Origin: Bradyrhizobium liaoningense
GTDB taxonomy: Bacteria > Pseudomonadota > Alphaproteobacteria > Rhizobiales > Xanthobacteraceae
DNA length: 64,000 nt
Reading direction: 5' to 3'
Assembly (NCBI RefSeq): GCF_018130785.1
Contig: NZ_JAFCJT010000001.1
Coordinates: 310,001-374,000, forward strand
Made by a program: the position numbers and the translations under genes. Shown piece after piece: positions 1 to 8,162 of the stretch; position 1 is the stretch's first letter; every line of letters starts with the position of its first letter. The notes under the pieces are model-generated. The model saw nothing but the letters and a program-made list of their open reading frames with translations. It ran no database searches and was not told the origin of the DNA.

Positions 1-1292
1 GTCGCGGCGTGATCGTCCGCCACCCCGCGCACGATCGAGAGCCCGAGGCCGGCGCCGTCGCTGCGCTGGCGGTCGGCGCGCCAGAAGCGCTGGAAGATCA
101 GCTCGCGCTCGGCTTCCGCGATGCCCGGGCCGCAATCGCGCACCCGCACCTCACCGTCCTCGCGCACCTCGACATCGACGGAGGTGTCCTTCGCGGTGAA
201 CTTGATGGCGTTTTCGGCGAGGTTGAAGATCGCGCGCTGGAGCATCTCGGAATTGCCGTGGATCAGCACCGGCGCGTCGGTGCCCCGGAGTGCGATGTCC
301 TTGTGCTGCGCGATCGCGAACGGCGCGATGGAGCCGACCACCTCGGCGCAGACGGCGCGCAGATCCGCGGTCTCGCCGGGATCGAGCACCAGGGTGTCGA
401 GCTCGGCGATCTCCAGCAGCTGGGCGACGATGCGGCTCATGCTCTCGATGTCGGCGTGCAGCGCTTGCCGTGCCGCGCCATCGTGAAGCGTCTCGATCCG
501 CGTGCGCAGGATCGTGAGCGGCGTGCGCAATTGATGCGCGGCGTCGGCGGTGAACTGCCGCTGCACCCGGAAGCCGTCCTCGAGGCGGTCGAGTGCCTGG
601 TTGACGGCGGTGACCAGCGGCATGATCTCGCGCGGGATCTGCTCCGTCGGCAGGCGGATGTCGGTGCGTGCCGGGCCGATGTTGCTGGCCTCCTCGGAGG
701 CCTTCCACAGCGGCGCGACGGCGCGGCGGAAGATGATGATGTCGGTGGCGAGCAGGATCAGCAGAATCGGAATGGTGATCCATCCGACCCGCCGGAAGAA
801 GTTCGAAATGATGTCGTCGATGATCACGTCGCGATGCGCGAGATCTTCGGCGACGCGGATGCGCACGATCTTGCCGTCGATGATGCGGGTCACTCCGGCG
901 CCGGAAATCGTCTCGGACAGCGGTGGCGCCTGGACCGCTGCGCCCGCCTTGCGGCGTGACGAAAACAGCAGACGGCCGTCGGCATCGCGGATGTCGTAGA
1001 GGTAGCGGCCATAGGCTTCCGAATAGAGACCGCGAAGACTGTCGGGCAGATTGAACGTCAGCAGGCCGTCCGGCTGCGCGACGATCCGCTCCGCCAGAAC
1101 CTCGGCCTGTGCGCGCATGGCATCCCGGTGCAGTTGGTCGATCTCGGAATTGAGCAGCCAGAACAGCACAAGCGGCAGGAAGATCGCGACCACCGCGACC
1201 GCGACGATGTGCAGGAACACGATCCGCCAGATCAGCGATTTGAAGGTCGGCGACCTGCCATAGGACGCGGCATAGGATCCGGCCTCGGCCAC
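1..1292 (-). CDS. TctE/QseC-like sensor histidine kinase, 3' end outside window
   Basis: Inner-membrane histidine kinase whose partner is the response regulator just upstream. Translated from the GTG at 1292, which follows the regulator's stop codon by one base after a GGAGAAA stretch, the protein has an N-terminal membrane helix near residues 19-40, a periplasmic domain, and a second helix near residue 170. A HAMP-like linker, the phospho-acceptor box with AAHQLRTPL, and N and G boxes (LAENAIKF, DCGPGI, GAGLGLSIV) follow. The reading frame is still open at base 1, so the last residues are missing. The pair resembles TctDE-type systems that control uptake of carboxylates, but no such transporter is adjacent here, so the stimulus is unknown. 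Confidence 0.9.
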   Translation of the reverse strand, partial: MAEAGSYAASYGRSPTFKSLIWRIVFLHIVAVAVVAIFLPLVLFWLLNSEIDQLHRDAMRAQAEVLAERIVAQPDGLLTFNLPDSLRGLYSEAYGRYLYDIRDADGRLLFSSRRKAGAAVQAPPLSETISGAGVTRIIDGKIVRIRVAEDLAHRDVIIDDIISNFFRRVGWITIPILLILLATDIIIFRRAVAPLWKASEEASNIGPARTDIRLPTEQIPREIMPLVTAVNQALDRLEDGFRVQRQFTADAAHQLRTPLTILRTRIETLHDGAARQALHADIESMSRIVAQLLEIAELDTLVLDPGETADLRAVCAEVVGSIAPFAIAQHKDIALRGTDAPVLIHGNSEMLQRAIFNLAENAIKFTAKDTSVDVEVREDGEVRVRDCGPGIAEAERELIFQRFWRADRQRSDGAGLGLSIVRGVADDHAA

Positions 1293-1293
1293 G

Positions 1294-1968
1294 CTATTTC
1301 TCCTCGGCCATGAGATAGCCGACGCCGCGGATGGTATGGATCACGACCTTGGCGCCGTGCTCGGCGAGCTGCTTGCGCAGCCGCGAGACGTAGACCTCGA
1401 CGGCGTTGGAGGCGACCTCGCCTTCGAGCCCGAAGATGTGGTCCTCGACGTTCTTCTTCGGCACCACCCGCCCCTGCCGGCGCAGCAGGATCTCCAGCAC
1501 CGAGGTCTCGCGCGCGGAGATGATCCGCGGCTGGTCGTCGACGAAGATCTGGCGGCTTTCGGTGTCGTAGACGAGGTTGGCAAGGCGCAGCGAGCGGCCA
1601 AGCAGCTGGCCGGGCCGGCGCAAAATCGCCTCCAGCCGCGCCACCAGCTCCTCCATGGCGAATGGTTTTGCCAGATAGTCGTCGGCGCCGCTGCGCAGGC
1701 CGCTGACGCGGTCCTGCAGGCCGCCGCGCGCGGTCAGCACCAGCACCGGCAGCGGCTCCATCTGCCGGCGCAGCTCGCGCAGCACCGACAGTCCGTCGCC
1801 GTCGGGCAGGCCGAGGTCGAGGATCATCGCAGCGTAGCTGACGCTGCTGATCGCCTCGCGCGCCTCGGCCGCGCTGCCGACGATGTCGCTCTCATAGCCG
1901 GACGCCGCCAGCCCGGCGGCAACGAGCCGCGACAGTTCGGCATTGTCCTCGACGATCAGAAGGCGCAT
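1294..1968 (-). CDS. OmpR-family response regulator (TctD-like)
   Basis: DNA-binding response regulator of 224 aa. The receiver domain (about 1-115) has the acidic pair in LLIVEDNA, phospho-acceptor Asp51 in MILDLGLPDG and the conserved Lys in YLAKPFA. The winged-helix output domain (about 125-220) ends in the usual VIHTIRGVGYLM. I chose the ATG at 1968 because the receiver fold starts there; the frame is open further upstream but that extension is low-complexity and unlike any receiver. The kinase gene follows after one base, so the two are surely co-transcribed. Confidence 0.92.
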   Translation of the reverse strand: MRLLIVEDNAELSRLVAAGLAASGYESDIVGSAAEAREAISSVSYAAMILDLGLPDGDGLSVLRELRRQMEPLPVLVLTARGGLQDRVSGLRSGADDYLAKPFAMEELVARLEAILRRPGQLLGRSLRLANLVYDTESRQIFVDDQPRIISARETSVLEILLRRQGRVVPKKNVEDHIFGLEGEVASNAVEVYVSRLRKQLAEHGAKVVIHTIRGVGYLMAEEK

Positions 1969-2147
1969 CGCATTCCCGCGGGATGTTCCGGAGCAACCAT
2001 GCGGCTCGCGCCGCTTGTTGGATTTCTTCCACCATCCGGGGCGCTTCGGCCAGCGAAAAAGCACGTGGCGGGCTCGCCGCGCCCCGCTGTCAGGTTCGTG
2101 TAAGCTGATCCGGGCGCGTTCCCGCGCCTCCATTGGTGACGTCTGGT

Positions 2148-3176
2148 TTACTCGATCACCTCGTCGGCGCCGGCAATGACTGCGGCGGAGAACGGATAAC
2201 CAAGCAGTTTCGCTGCCTTCAAATTGACGACGAGCTCCACCTTCGTGACGAGTTGAACCGGAAGATCAGAGGGCTTCTCGCCCGACAGAATGCGTCCGGC
2301 ATAGACACCCGCGCGCCGGTGCGACTGCATGAAATCTCCTCCATAGCTCATCAAACCTCCAGCGACGGGAAAGTCTCGGGTCTGCGTGATTGCGGGTATT
2401 TGATATTTCATCGCGAGAGCCGCCAGCCGAGCGCTGCGAAATGCAAAATAGGGGTCGGAGGTAAACACAAGTCCGCTTGCCCCGTCCTTGGCTACCGCAG
2501 CGAACACGGATTCAAATTCATCCTCCTTGCTTGCGCTCAAGATCTGCAGTTGAACCCGCAGGGTTTCTGCAGCCGCGTGAAGCTTCTGCAATTGTGATGG
2601 TGCGGTCGGACTCGTCGGGTTGGCGACAATCGCCAATCTGGTCGCCGTGGGCAACACGTCGCGCATCAGCTCGAGCCGCTTTGGCGACACATCGACGCTC
2701 AGGCTCGAGACTCCCGTGATATTTCCGCCCGGCCGCGACAGGCTGTCCACCACGCGTAGCTGAACCGGGTCGCCGCCCATCTCGAACACGATTGTCTTGC
2801 TCGTACCTGTAGCCTTCGCGGCAAGTGCCACGGGAGCCCCGCCGGGAGCCACGATCACGTCGACATTTCTGGCGACCAATTCGGCGGCCAGGGCAGGCAA
2901 TCGAGAATATTGTCCGTTGGCCCATTGAAAGTCGATCGCCACATTGCGACCCGCGACGAAGCCGGCTTCCTCCAGTCCCTGTCGGAAAGCCTCGAGTCGG
3001 CTGCCAAAGAGCTCGGGTGACTCCGGGCAAAGATAGCCGATGACCGGCATGGAGGGCTTCTGCCCATACGCGACGGTCGTCCACGTCGCGGCGCCTGCCA
3101 TCCAAAGAAGAAAATCACGCCGTCTGGCGCGTCTGGGTGGCGTTGCTGCTCCAGGGTTGGCGCACCTCATGCCCAC
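2148..3176 (-). CDS. ABC transporter substrate-binding protein (ABC_sub_bind/TrpX family)
   Basis: Periplasmic binding protein of about 342 aa. The N-terminus has a twin-arginine-like segment (RRARRRDFLLWMAGAA) followed by a typical mature start (KPSMPVIGYLCPESPE). Family hallmarks are the FRQGLEEAGFVAGRNV block near residue 65, VDVIVAPGGAPVALAAKAT and the PGGNITGVSS motif near residue 150. Members of this family often lie in operons with two further ABC components; none is adjacent, so this looks like an orphan binding protein and its ligand cannot be told. The start may be two codons further in (MRCANPG). Confidence 0.85.
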   Translation of the reverse strand: MGMRCANPGAATPPRRARRRDFLLWMAGAATWTTVAYGQKPSMPVIGYLCPESPELFGSRLEAFRQGLEEAGFVAGRNVAIDFQWANGQYSRLPALAAELVARNVDVIVAPGGAPVALAAKATGTSKTIVFEMGGDPVQLRVVDSLSRPGGNITGVSSLSVDVSPKRLELMRDVLPTATRLAIVANPTSPTAPSQLQKLHAAAETLRVQLQILSASKEDEFESVFAAVAKDGASGLVFTSDPYFAFRSARLAALAMKYQIPAITQTRDFPVAGGLMSYGGDFMQSHRRAGVYAGRILSGEKPSDLPVQLVTKVELVVNLKAAKLLGYPFSAAVIAGADEVIE

Positions 3177-3233
3177 GAACCCGCTGCCGTCAGCCGTTTG
3201 GCCTGAGCATAGCCCCGGATACGCGAACAGTCT

Positions 3234-4997
3234 CTAACGGATTGTGCCGGACATCCCGCGGCCACTCGGCTGGAGAGCACCGAAGGATATTCCGAAGACT
3301 GGAATGGCTTCGTCAAATCCTTTGATTTCGCGGCCCCCGAGATCCGCAACGGGCCGCCTGCCCTTGACGTCGGCGGCGACTTTGGCGTCGATCAGGATTT
3401 CCCTGTCTGCGGCAGATGCGCACAGTCGGGCCGCGAGATTCACGACGCTGCCAATGGCGGTGTAGTCGAGCCGGTCCTTGTAGCCGATCCGGCCGACAGT
3501 CGCCGGCCCGCTGGCAAGGCCGATTCCGAAACCGACGTAGTAGCCACGCGATCGCCAGCCGGTGATGAGGGCTTGCACGTTCTTCTGCATGTCGACGGCG
3601 AGATCGATGGCTCTCAATGCAGGCTCTTCGACCGGGACAGGTGCGTTCACCAGCACCATCAGTCCGTCGCCGGAAAAATTGATCAGCGTTGCTTCGAATT
3701 TCGCGATGACCCTGCCAAGGCTTTCATAATATTCCGACAATACGCTCATGACCTCCTCGGGCGCGGCGCCTGCTGAAAACGCGGTGAACCCCCTCAAATC
3801 GCAGAAGACAACGACGACTTCCGTACGGCGGCCGTCCAGCACGCTGTCATCACCGGCTCGATCGACGAGATCGGCGACCTGGGGGGCAAGGAACCGCTTG
3901 AGCTTGGCGATGCGCTCCTGGTGCTGCTGCGCCAGCGCCAGCTCGGAAGCCATTCTGTTGAAACTGTTTGCAAGACGCTGGAACTCGTCCCCGGTGTCAA
4001 TCGAGATGCGGTGGTCAAAGGACCCGGCACCAATCCTCTCCGTACCCTCCTCGAGCAACTTGATCGGCTCCGTCATCCGGTGCGCCAATGCATAGGCAAG
4101 AATCCCCGCGAGCATGGTGCTGATTGCGAGGAGCATTGCCGTCCGCCACAGGGCGGAATAGATCGGCGCGTAAGCTTCGGATAGCGGCTGCACGACCACG
4201 ACTGTCCAGTCGGGGCCATGTACGGGAGCAGCGCTGGCGGCAACATAGTGTCCCTGCGCATCCCGGGTCGTTGCGAAGCCCGCTTTCGACCCTATCGCGT
4301 CCCGCACAGCCCGAAATGGTCTGGAGGTTGCTTCTTCCGCCCCGCGGAGAACGAGGCTGATGTCGGGATGGGCGATAAGGCGACCCGATCGATCCAGGAC
4401 GAAAGCGAAGCCGGTCCTTCCGACCTTGATCGCCGAGATCACGTCCCAAATCAGCTTGAGGTTGACTTCGGCTACGACGGCGCCGACAGCCGGCCGGTTG
4501 CCGGTAATCGCAACCGTCAAGTACGGTTCGGAGCCTCGATTGTAGCTGACGTCGCTGAACCAGATCTGAGCTGCGCGGGCACCAACCAAGGCGGGATCGG
4601 CTGATCGGTCCGTGCGGCTCTCGATACGATTGAGGCCGATCCGCGAGATGTAGAGACGCTCCAGGCCATTGCCGTCGAGGAGCGTGAGGCTGGCGATGGC
4701 AGGCGCTTGTCGAAGCAGGCGCAACGCGTCGGTCCGCCGGCGTTCGTCGAACTCGTCGGTCCATGGAAGCTGGACCAGCCAGCCAAGCTGACTTGTGATG
4801 CCGTGGATGAAATCGTGTATTTCGGCGGCCGCGGATGCGGACTGGAGGCTAAGCCACTGGTCGAGCCTCGCGCGCTGATCGCGATAGCCGAACCACGATT
4901 CAATAACGCCGTTGAATGCGAGCGGGATTGCGACGGCCACGAAAAGCGCGAGCAGATATTTATGAAAAAGGCCGCGAAACCGATCCTGAGGAATCAT
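3234..4997 (-). CDS. Membrane adenylate/guanylate cyclase with periplasmic sensor, HAMP and class III cyclase domain
   Basis: Class III nucleotide cyclase of 587 aa, the typical rhizobial CyaA-like layout. A membrane helix lies near residues 12-30, a Cache-like periplasmic sensor spans about 35-285, a second helix follows near 290, then a HAMP segment (HRMTEPIKLLEEGTERIGAG) and the catalytic domain from about 395. The catalytic domain shows the metal-binding Asp in VVFCDLRGFT, the second Asp in NFSGDGLMVL, and the DRLDYTAIGSVVNLAARL stretch near the substrate-binding residues, so it should be active. It probably converts an extracytoplasmic signal into cAMP. It stands alone, head-on to nothing obvious. 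Confidence 0.93.
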   Translation of the reverse strand: MIPQDRFRGLFHKYLLALFVAVAIPLAFNGVIESWFGYRDQRARLDQWLSLQSASAAAEIHDFIHGITSQLGWLVQLPWTDEFDERRRTDALRLLRQAPAIASLTLLDGNGLERLYISRIGLNRIESRTDRSADPALVGARAAQIWFSDVSYNRGSEPYLTVAITGNRPAVGAVVAEVNLKLIWDVISAIKVGRTGFAFVLDRSGRLIAHPDISLVLRGAEEATSRPFRAVRDAIGSKAGFATTRDAQGHYVAASAAPVHGPDWTVVVVQPLSEAYAPIYSALWRTAMLLAISTMLAGILAYALAHRMTEPIKLLEEGTERIGAGSFDHRISIDTGDEFQRLANSFNRMASELALAQQHQERIAKLKRFLAPQVADLVDRAGDDSVLDGRRTEVVVVFCDLRGFTAFSAGAAPEEVMSVLSEYYESLGRVIAKFEATLINFSGDGLMVLVNAPVPVEEPALRAIDLAVDMQKNVQALITGWRSRGYYVGFGIGLASGPATVGRIGYKDRLDYTAIGSVVNLAARLCASAADREILIDAKVAADVKGRRPVADLGGREIKGFDEAIPVFGISFGALQPSGRGMSGTIR

Positions 4998-5465
4998 GAT
5001 CCGGTCTCCTGAAAATCACATAAATACAATGACCCTAGAATAACATGTCGCTCCGCCGTCGGGTGGAGTTCATTCGAATCCCGAACGTACCGGTGCACCC
5101 TTCGCGCTTTTTAGCGGCGGACCAGCCGCGCGGTCTGGCGACAAATTGGCGCCATGGCTGAATTGTCCGACGATGTCAGCCTCCGGCTGACTGGCCTTCG
5201 CGCCGCACCGCGGCTTTTGACCACCCTAAACGGAGGTTGCTGCCGGGCAGACGTAGCATGCGCCCCAGCCACGTTGATCTAGGTCAAGCATCACCCCCGC
5301 CTTTGGCCTCACGTCGTGTTCAGCCCCATTTGAGGCGGCGACGTCGCCCTTCAGTTCGCCGGCACCCAGCACTTCAAGGTCGGCGTCGCATTCTTCCAGT
5401 GACCTCCTCTCCCTCCTGATCCCCGCAGAAGGCTTACTGGGGGTTCGTCGACGAGGACCTTGCTC
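4998..5465. other. Long intergenic region
   Basis: No intact gene was found. It contains a FixK/FNR-type box (5274-5287). Just upstream of 5400 there is a short open stretch on the + strand reading GGDVALQFAGTQHFKVGVAF and ending at a TGA near 5402. That looks like the last beta-strand of an outer-membrane protein and may be a gene remnant. I could not recover the rest of such a gene. Confidence 0.5.
5274..5287. promoter_or_regulatory. FixK/FNR-type box
   Basis: The 14-mer TTGATCTAGGTCAA fits the rhizobial FixK2 pattern TTGA-N6-TCAA exactly and differs from the E. coli FNR consensus by one base. It lies about 180 bp upstream of the HD-domain gene on the + strand. This is further than the usual placement near -40, so a transcript starting near 5330 would be needed. 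Confidence 0.5.
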
Positions 5466-6323
5466 ATGATCACGATTCCAGAACTGACGTCCCAGGCGCT
5501 CGGTGCGTTTCTCATCTCGGAGACAAAAGGCCGCTTCGGCTCATCGCATGCCAGCTTGCCGGAATTGCTCCCCTACGCAGCGAAGCTGGCCCTGGAATGT
5601 ATCGGCAACAGCGATGCATTATATCACAACGTGGAGCACACCCTGTTGGTCACGCTGGTGGGGCACGACATCCTGATCGGCCGCTCTCTTCAGAGGCCGA
5701 CGACGGCCAGCGATTATGCTCACTTCATCCTGGCCTGCCTGGTCCACGACATCGGCTACGTTCGAGGCGTCATTCACGGAGACCAGGAGGGAGCCTATGT
5801 GGTTGACGGTACCGGCCGAACGGTTGGGTTGCCGATCGGCTCCTCCGATGCAGCGCTTGCGCCCTATCACGTCGATCGCTCGAAATTGTTCGCCGTGGAG
5901 CGTTTCGACACAGTCGACCAGATCGACGCCGCTCGCGTCGCCCAGGCCATCGAATATACCCGTTTTCCCTACGCAGACGCACCAACGAGCGAACTCGAGG
6001 ATGATCTGGACCAGGAGGAAGGTTTGCTGCTGCGTGCCGCTGATTTGATCGGTCAGCTCGGCGATCCGAACTACATGAAGAAATCAAATGCGCTCTTCTA
6101 CGAATTCGAAGAGATAGGGCTCAACAAGTCGCTCGGATACGCCACGCCCGCGGACGTGGTGCACAAATATCCGCAGTTCTACTGGACCAAGGTCGCGCCG
6201 CAGATCCAAACGGCCATCCGCTATTTGAATGTAACCTCGAGCGGAAGACAATGGATCGGCAGCCTGTACGGGAATGTCTTTCGCGCCGAGCGCGAGGTTA
6301 GACTGTCTGGTCCGCAGTTGTAG
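5466..6323 (+). CDS. HD-domain metal-dependent phosphohydrolase-like protein
   Basis: Cytoplasmic protein of 285 aa with an HD-superfamily core: the His of YHNVEHTLL near residue 58, the His-Asp pair of CLVHDIGYV near 95, and an Asp in LLRAADLIGQLGDPNYM near 200. This arrangement is known from phosphodiesterase-like HD proteins; the substrate is unknown. I chose the ATG at 5466 because GAGGA lies eight bases upstream; a TTG at 5460 is also in frame. Its 3' end overlaps the region downstream of the convergent GntR gene. The upstream FixK-type box hints at control by oxygen. Confidence 0.75.
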   Translation: MITIPELTSQALGAFLISETKGRFGSSHASLPELLPYAAKLALECIGNSDALYHNVEHTLLVTLVGHDILIGRSLQRPTTASDYAHFILACLVHDIGYVRGVIHGDQEGAYVVDGTGRTVGLPIGSSDAALAPYHVDRSKLFAVERFDTVDQIDAARVAQAIEYTRFPYADAPTSELEDDLDQEEGLLLRAADLIGQLGDPNYMKKSNALFYEFEEIGLNKSLGYATPADVVHKYPQFYWTKVAPQIQTAIRYLNVTSSGRQWIGSLYGNVFRAEREVRLSGPQL

Positions 6324-6426
6324 ATCCGTGGTCCTGAACGGCGGACTTCACGCAGCGCCGCCAGTCGTAGCGCGCCATCATGTAGCTGTTGGCGTAGTGA
6401 CCGGGCTGCTCCAGCTCGCGGCGAAG
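6298..6426 (-). other. In-frame open stretch after the GntR stop codon
   Basis: Directly after the TAG at 6427-6429 the same frame stays open for 42 codons until TAA at 6298. It reads like protein (LEQPGHYANSYMMARYDW). It may be the former C-terminus of the GntR gene cut off by a nonsense mutation, a remnant of another small gene, or chance. It overlaps the end of the HD-domain gene on the other strand. Confidence 0.3.
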
Positions 6427-7173
6427 CTACGTCAGCAACCCATCGAGATCGGAATAGATGACGTCGGCCGTGCGCTGATAGTGCTGCTGAAGCAGAAGCA
6501 CGGCTTGCTCGTTGTCCTTGGCAAGAACCGCCTGAAGGATCTGGCTGTGCTCGGCGCCGACCTTGCGAGCCGGATAGGCCTTCGCAATCGACATCATGCG
6601 GTAGCGATAGAGCCGGTCGGCGAGTTGCTCGCAGAAGCCAAGCAGCGGCCGTGAACCGCACAGGCCGATCAGCGTCGCGTGGAAGGCGCGGTGCACCTTC
6701 TCCCAGTCCGGATTGTCCTCGAATGTGTCGGCCTTGAGCGAACGTGGCGTGCGGTCGAGCCGGTGATGCGCCACCAGCAAGGATTCTTCCCAGGCCTGGT
6801 TCGCATTCTGCAAGGACTCGCGGAGCGCCAGGCCTTCGACCCAACACCGCGTCTTGGTCAGCTCCTGGAGCTCGTCCTTGCTGACCTCTTTCACATGGAA
6901 GCCGCGCTGCTCCATGCCGACGACGAACTCTTCCGTCGTCAGACGGTTGAGCGCCTCGCGCAGCGGGGTCTGCCCGACATTGTATTGCTCCATCAGGAAG
7001 CGCGACTGCAGCTTGCGTCCGGGCGGCAGCCGCGTGGTCAGGATGTCTGCCTTGAGGCGCGCATAGATCGTGCTCGCCAGCGTTGCCGGCTGGTCCGCCT
7101 TCTGGCTTGGCAGGTCAGAGGTCATTCGCGTCCCATCGGAATCATCGCCTTTTTGTATATTAGCAGATATCAA
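6427..7173 (-). CDS. GntR-family regulator with FCD ligand-binding domain
   Basis: Transcription factor of 248 aa. The winged helix-turn-helix occupies about residues 25-95 (IYARLKADILTTRLPPGRKL and VGQTPLREALNRL, the usual GntR recognition helix). An all-helical FCD domain follows with the metal/ligand residues seen in this family: D/N in a FHATLIGLCGS block near 165 and HSQILQAVLAKD near 210. It is divergent from the aromatic catabolic set at 7263 with 89 bp between the starts, so it very probably controls that set, with a pathway intermediate as effector. Confidence 0.9.
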   Translation of the reverse strand: MISANIQKGDDSDGTRMTSDLPSQKADQPATLASTIYARLKADILTTRLPPGRKLQSRFLMEQYNVGQTPLREALNRLTTEEFVVGMEQRGFHVKEVSKDELQELTKTRCWVEGLALRESLQNANQAWEESLLVAHHRLDRTPRSLKADTFEDNPDWEKVHRAFHATLIGLCGSRPLLGFCEQLADRLYRYRMMSIAKAYPARKVGAEHSQILQAVLAKDNEQAVLLLQQHYQRTADVIYSDLDGLLT

Positions 7174-7207
7174 GGCGGTATTTTATAAATTCGTTCTTTA
7201 CGTATAC
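7154..7207. promoter_or_regulatory. Possible GntR operator region
   Basis: The AT-rich gap between the divergent GntR and dioxygenase genes contains TTGTATATTA (from about 7153) and CGTATACTTT (from 7201). Many FCD regulators bind palindromes centred on GTATAC, so these two similar sites are the best operator candidates. No experiment supports this. Confidence 0.35.
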
Positions 7208-7262
7208 TTTTTTACATATTAAGGACTTCCGCACAGTCGCAATATCCTGGCGAGGAAGCCCA

Positions 7263-8162
7263 ATGTCCGATTTTCCGGTGGCGGCCCTGCGCAGCGTCGA
7301 GATCGCGACGCCGCACCCCGCCGGTTCGGTCGATTTCTACACCAGGGTATGGGGCCTCGACGTCGCGGCGGACATGGACGGCACGGTGTACCTCGCCGCA
7401 ACGGGCCGCGACTTCCACGTGCTCGAACTCACGCCCGGCGCGGCGACGTCGCTCCGCAAAGTCAGCTTCCGCACCCGCTCGCAGGAGGACTTGCATCGCC
7501 TGTTCGAACGCGCGCGGCAGGCCGGCTGTGAGGTGATCAGTTCACCCGCGCCATCGCGTGCGCCGTCGGGTGGCGAAAACTTCGTGGTTCGCGAACCGCA
7601 GGGTTGCGCCATGGAGTTCGTCCATGGCGATCGCACCAAGGCGGAGCGCTTGGTTGCGGATCGGCCCGAGCGGCTGGCGCATATCAACATCAACAGCACC
7701 GATGTCGAAAAGCTCTCGGCCTTCTACCAGGAGACTCTCGGATTCCGCCTCTCGGATCGGTCGAAGCTAATGGCGTTCCTGTGCTGCAACAGCGACCACC
7801 ACGCGATCGTGCTCGCGGAGGCCCCGCTCAACGGCCTCAATCATGTTGCCTTCCTGATGCCTGATCTCGAATCCGTCATGCGCGGCTCCGGTCGCATGGT
7901 GGATCACGGCTATCCGATCGGCTGGGGCGTCGGCCGGCACGGACCGGGCGACAATGTATTCGCCTATTTCGTCGATCCGACCGGCGCCGTCATCGAATAC
8001 ACCGCCGAAGTCTTGCAGATCGATGACAGCTACGTTCCCAAAGGTCCAGGCGAGTGGGTCTGGCCGCCGGGACGAACGGATCAGTGGGGCATCGCCCCGC
8101 CCAAGAGCGATGCCTGCAAGTCGGCGCAGCTTGCCATTCCCTTCGCGACGGCGCGCTCATGA
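7263..8162 (+). CDS. VOC-fold extradiol-type ring-cleavage dioxygenase
   Basis: Protein of 299 aa made of two vicinal-oxygen-chelate modules, the size and layout of type I extradiol dioxygenases such as catechol 2,3-dioxygenase. The C-terminal module keeps the Fe(II) triad: His in ERLAHININS near residue 140, His in GLNHVAFLMPD near 195, and Glu in AVIEYTAEV near 247. It should open a catechol-like ring with O2. It starts the + strand operon: its stop overlaps the start of the FAD hydroxylase (ATGA). The true substrate is unknown; VOC enzymes with non-catechol substrates exist. Confidence 0.85.
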   Translation: MSDFPVAALRSVEIATPHPAGSVDFYTRVWGLDVAADMDGTVYLAATGRDFHVLELTPGAATSLRKVSFRTRSQEDLHRLFERARQAGCEVISSPAPSRAPSGGENFVVREPQGCAMEFVHGDRTKAERLVADRPERLAHININSTDVEKLSAFYQETLGFRLSDRSKLMAFLCCNSDHHAIVLAEAPLNGLNHVAFLMPDLESVMRGSGRMVDHGYPIGWGVGRHGPGDNVFAYFVDPTGAVIEYTAEVLQIDDSYVPKGPGEWVWPPGRTDQWGIAPPKSDACKSAQLAIPFATARS

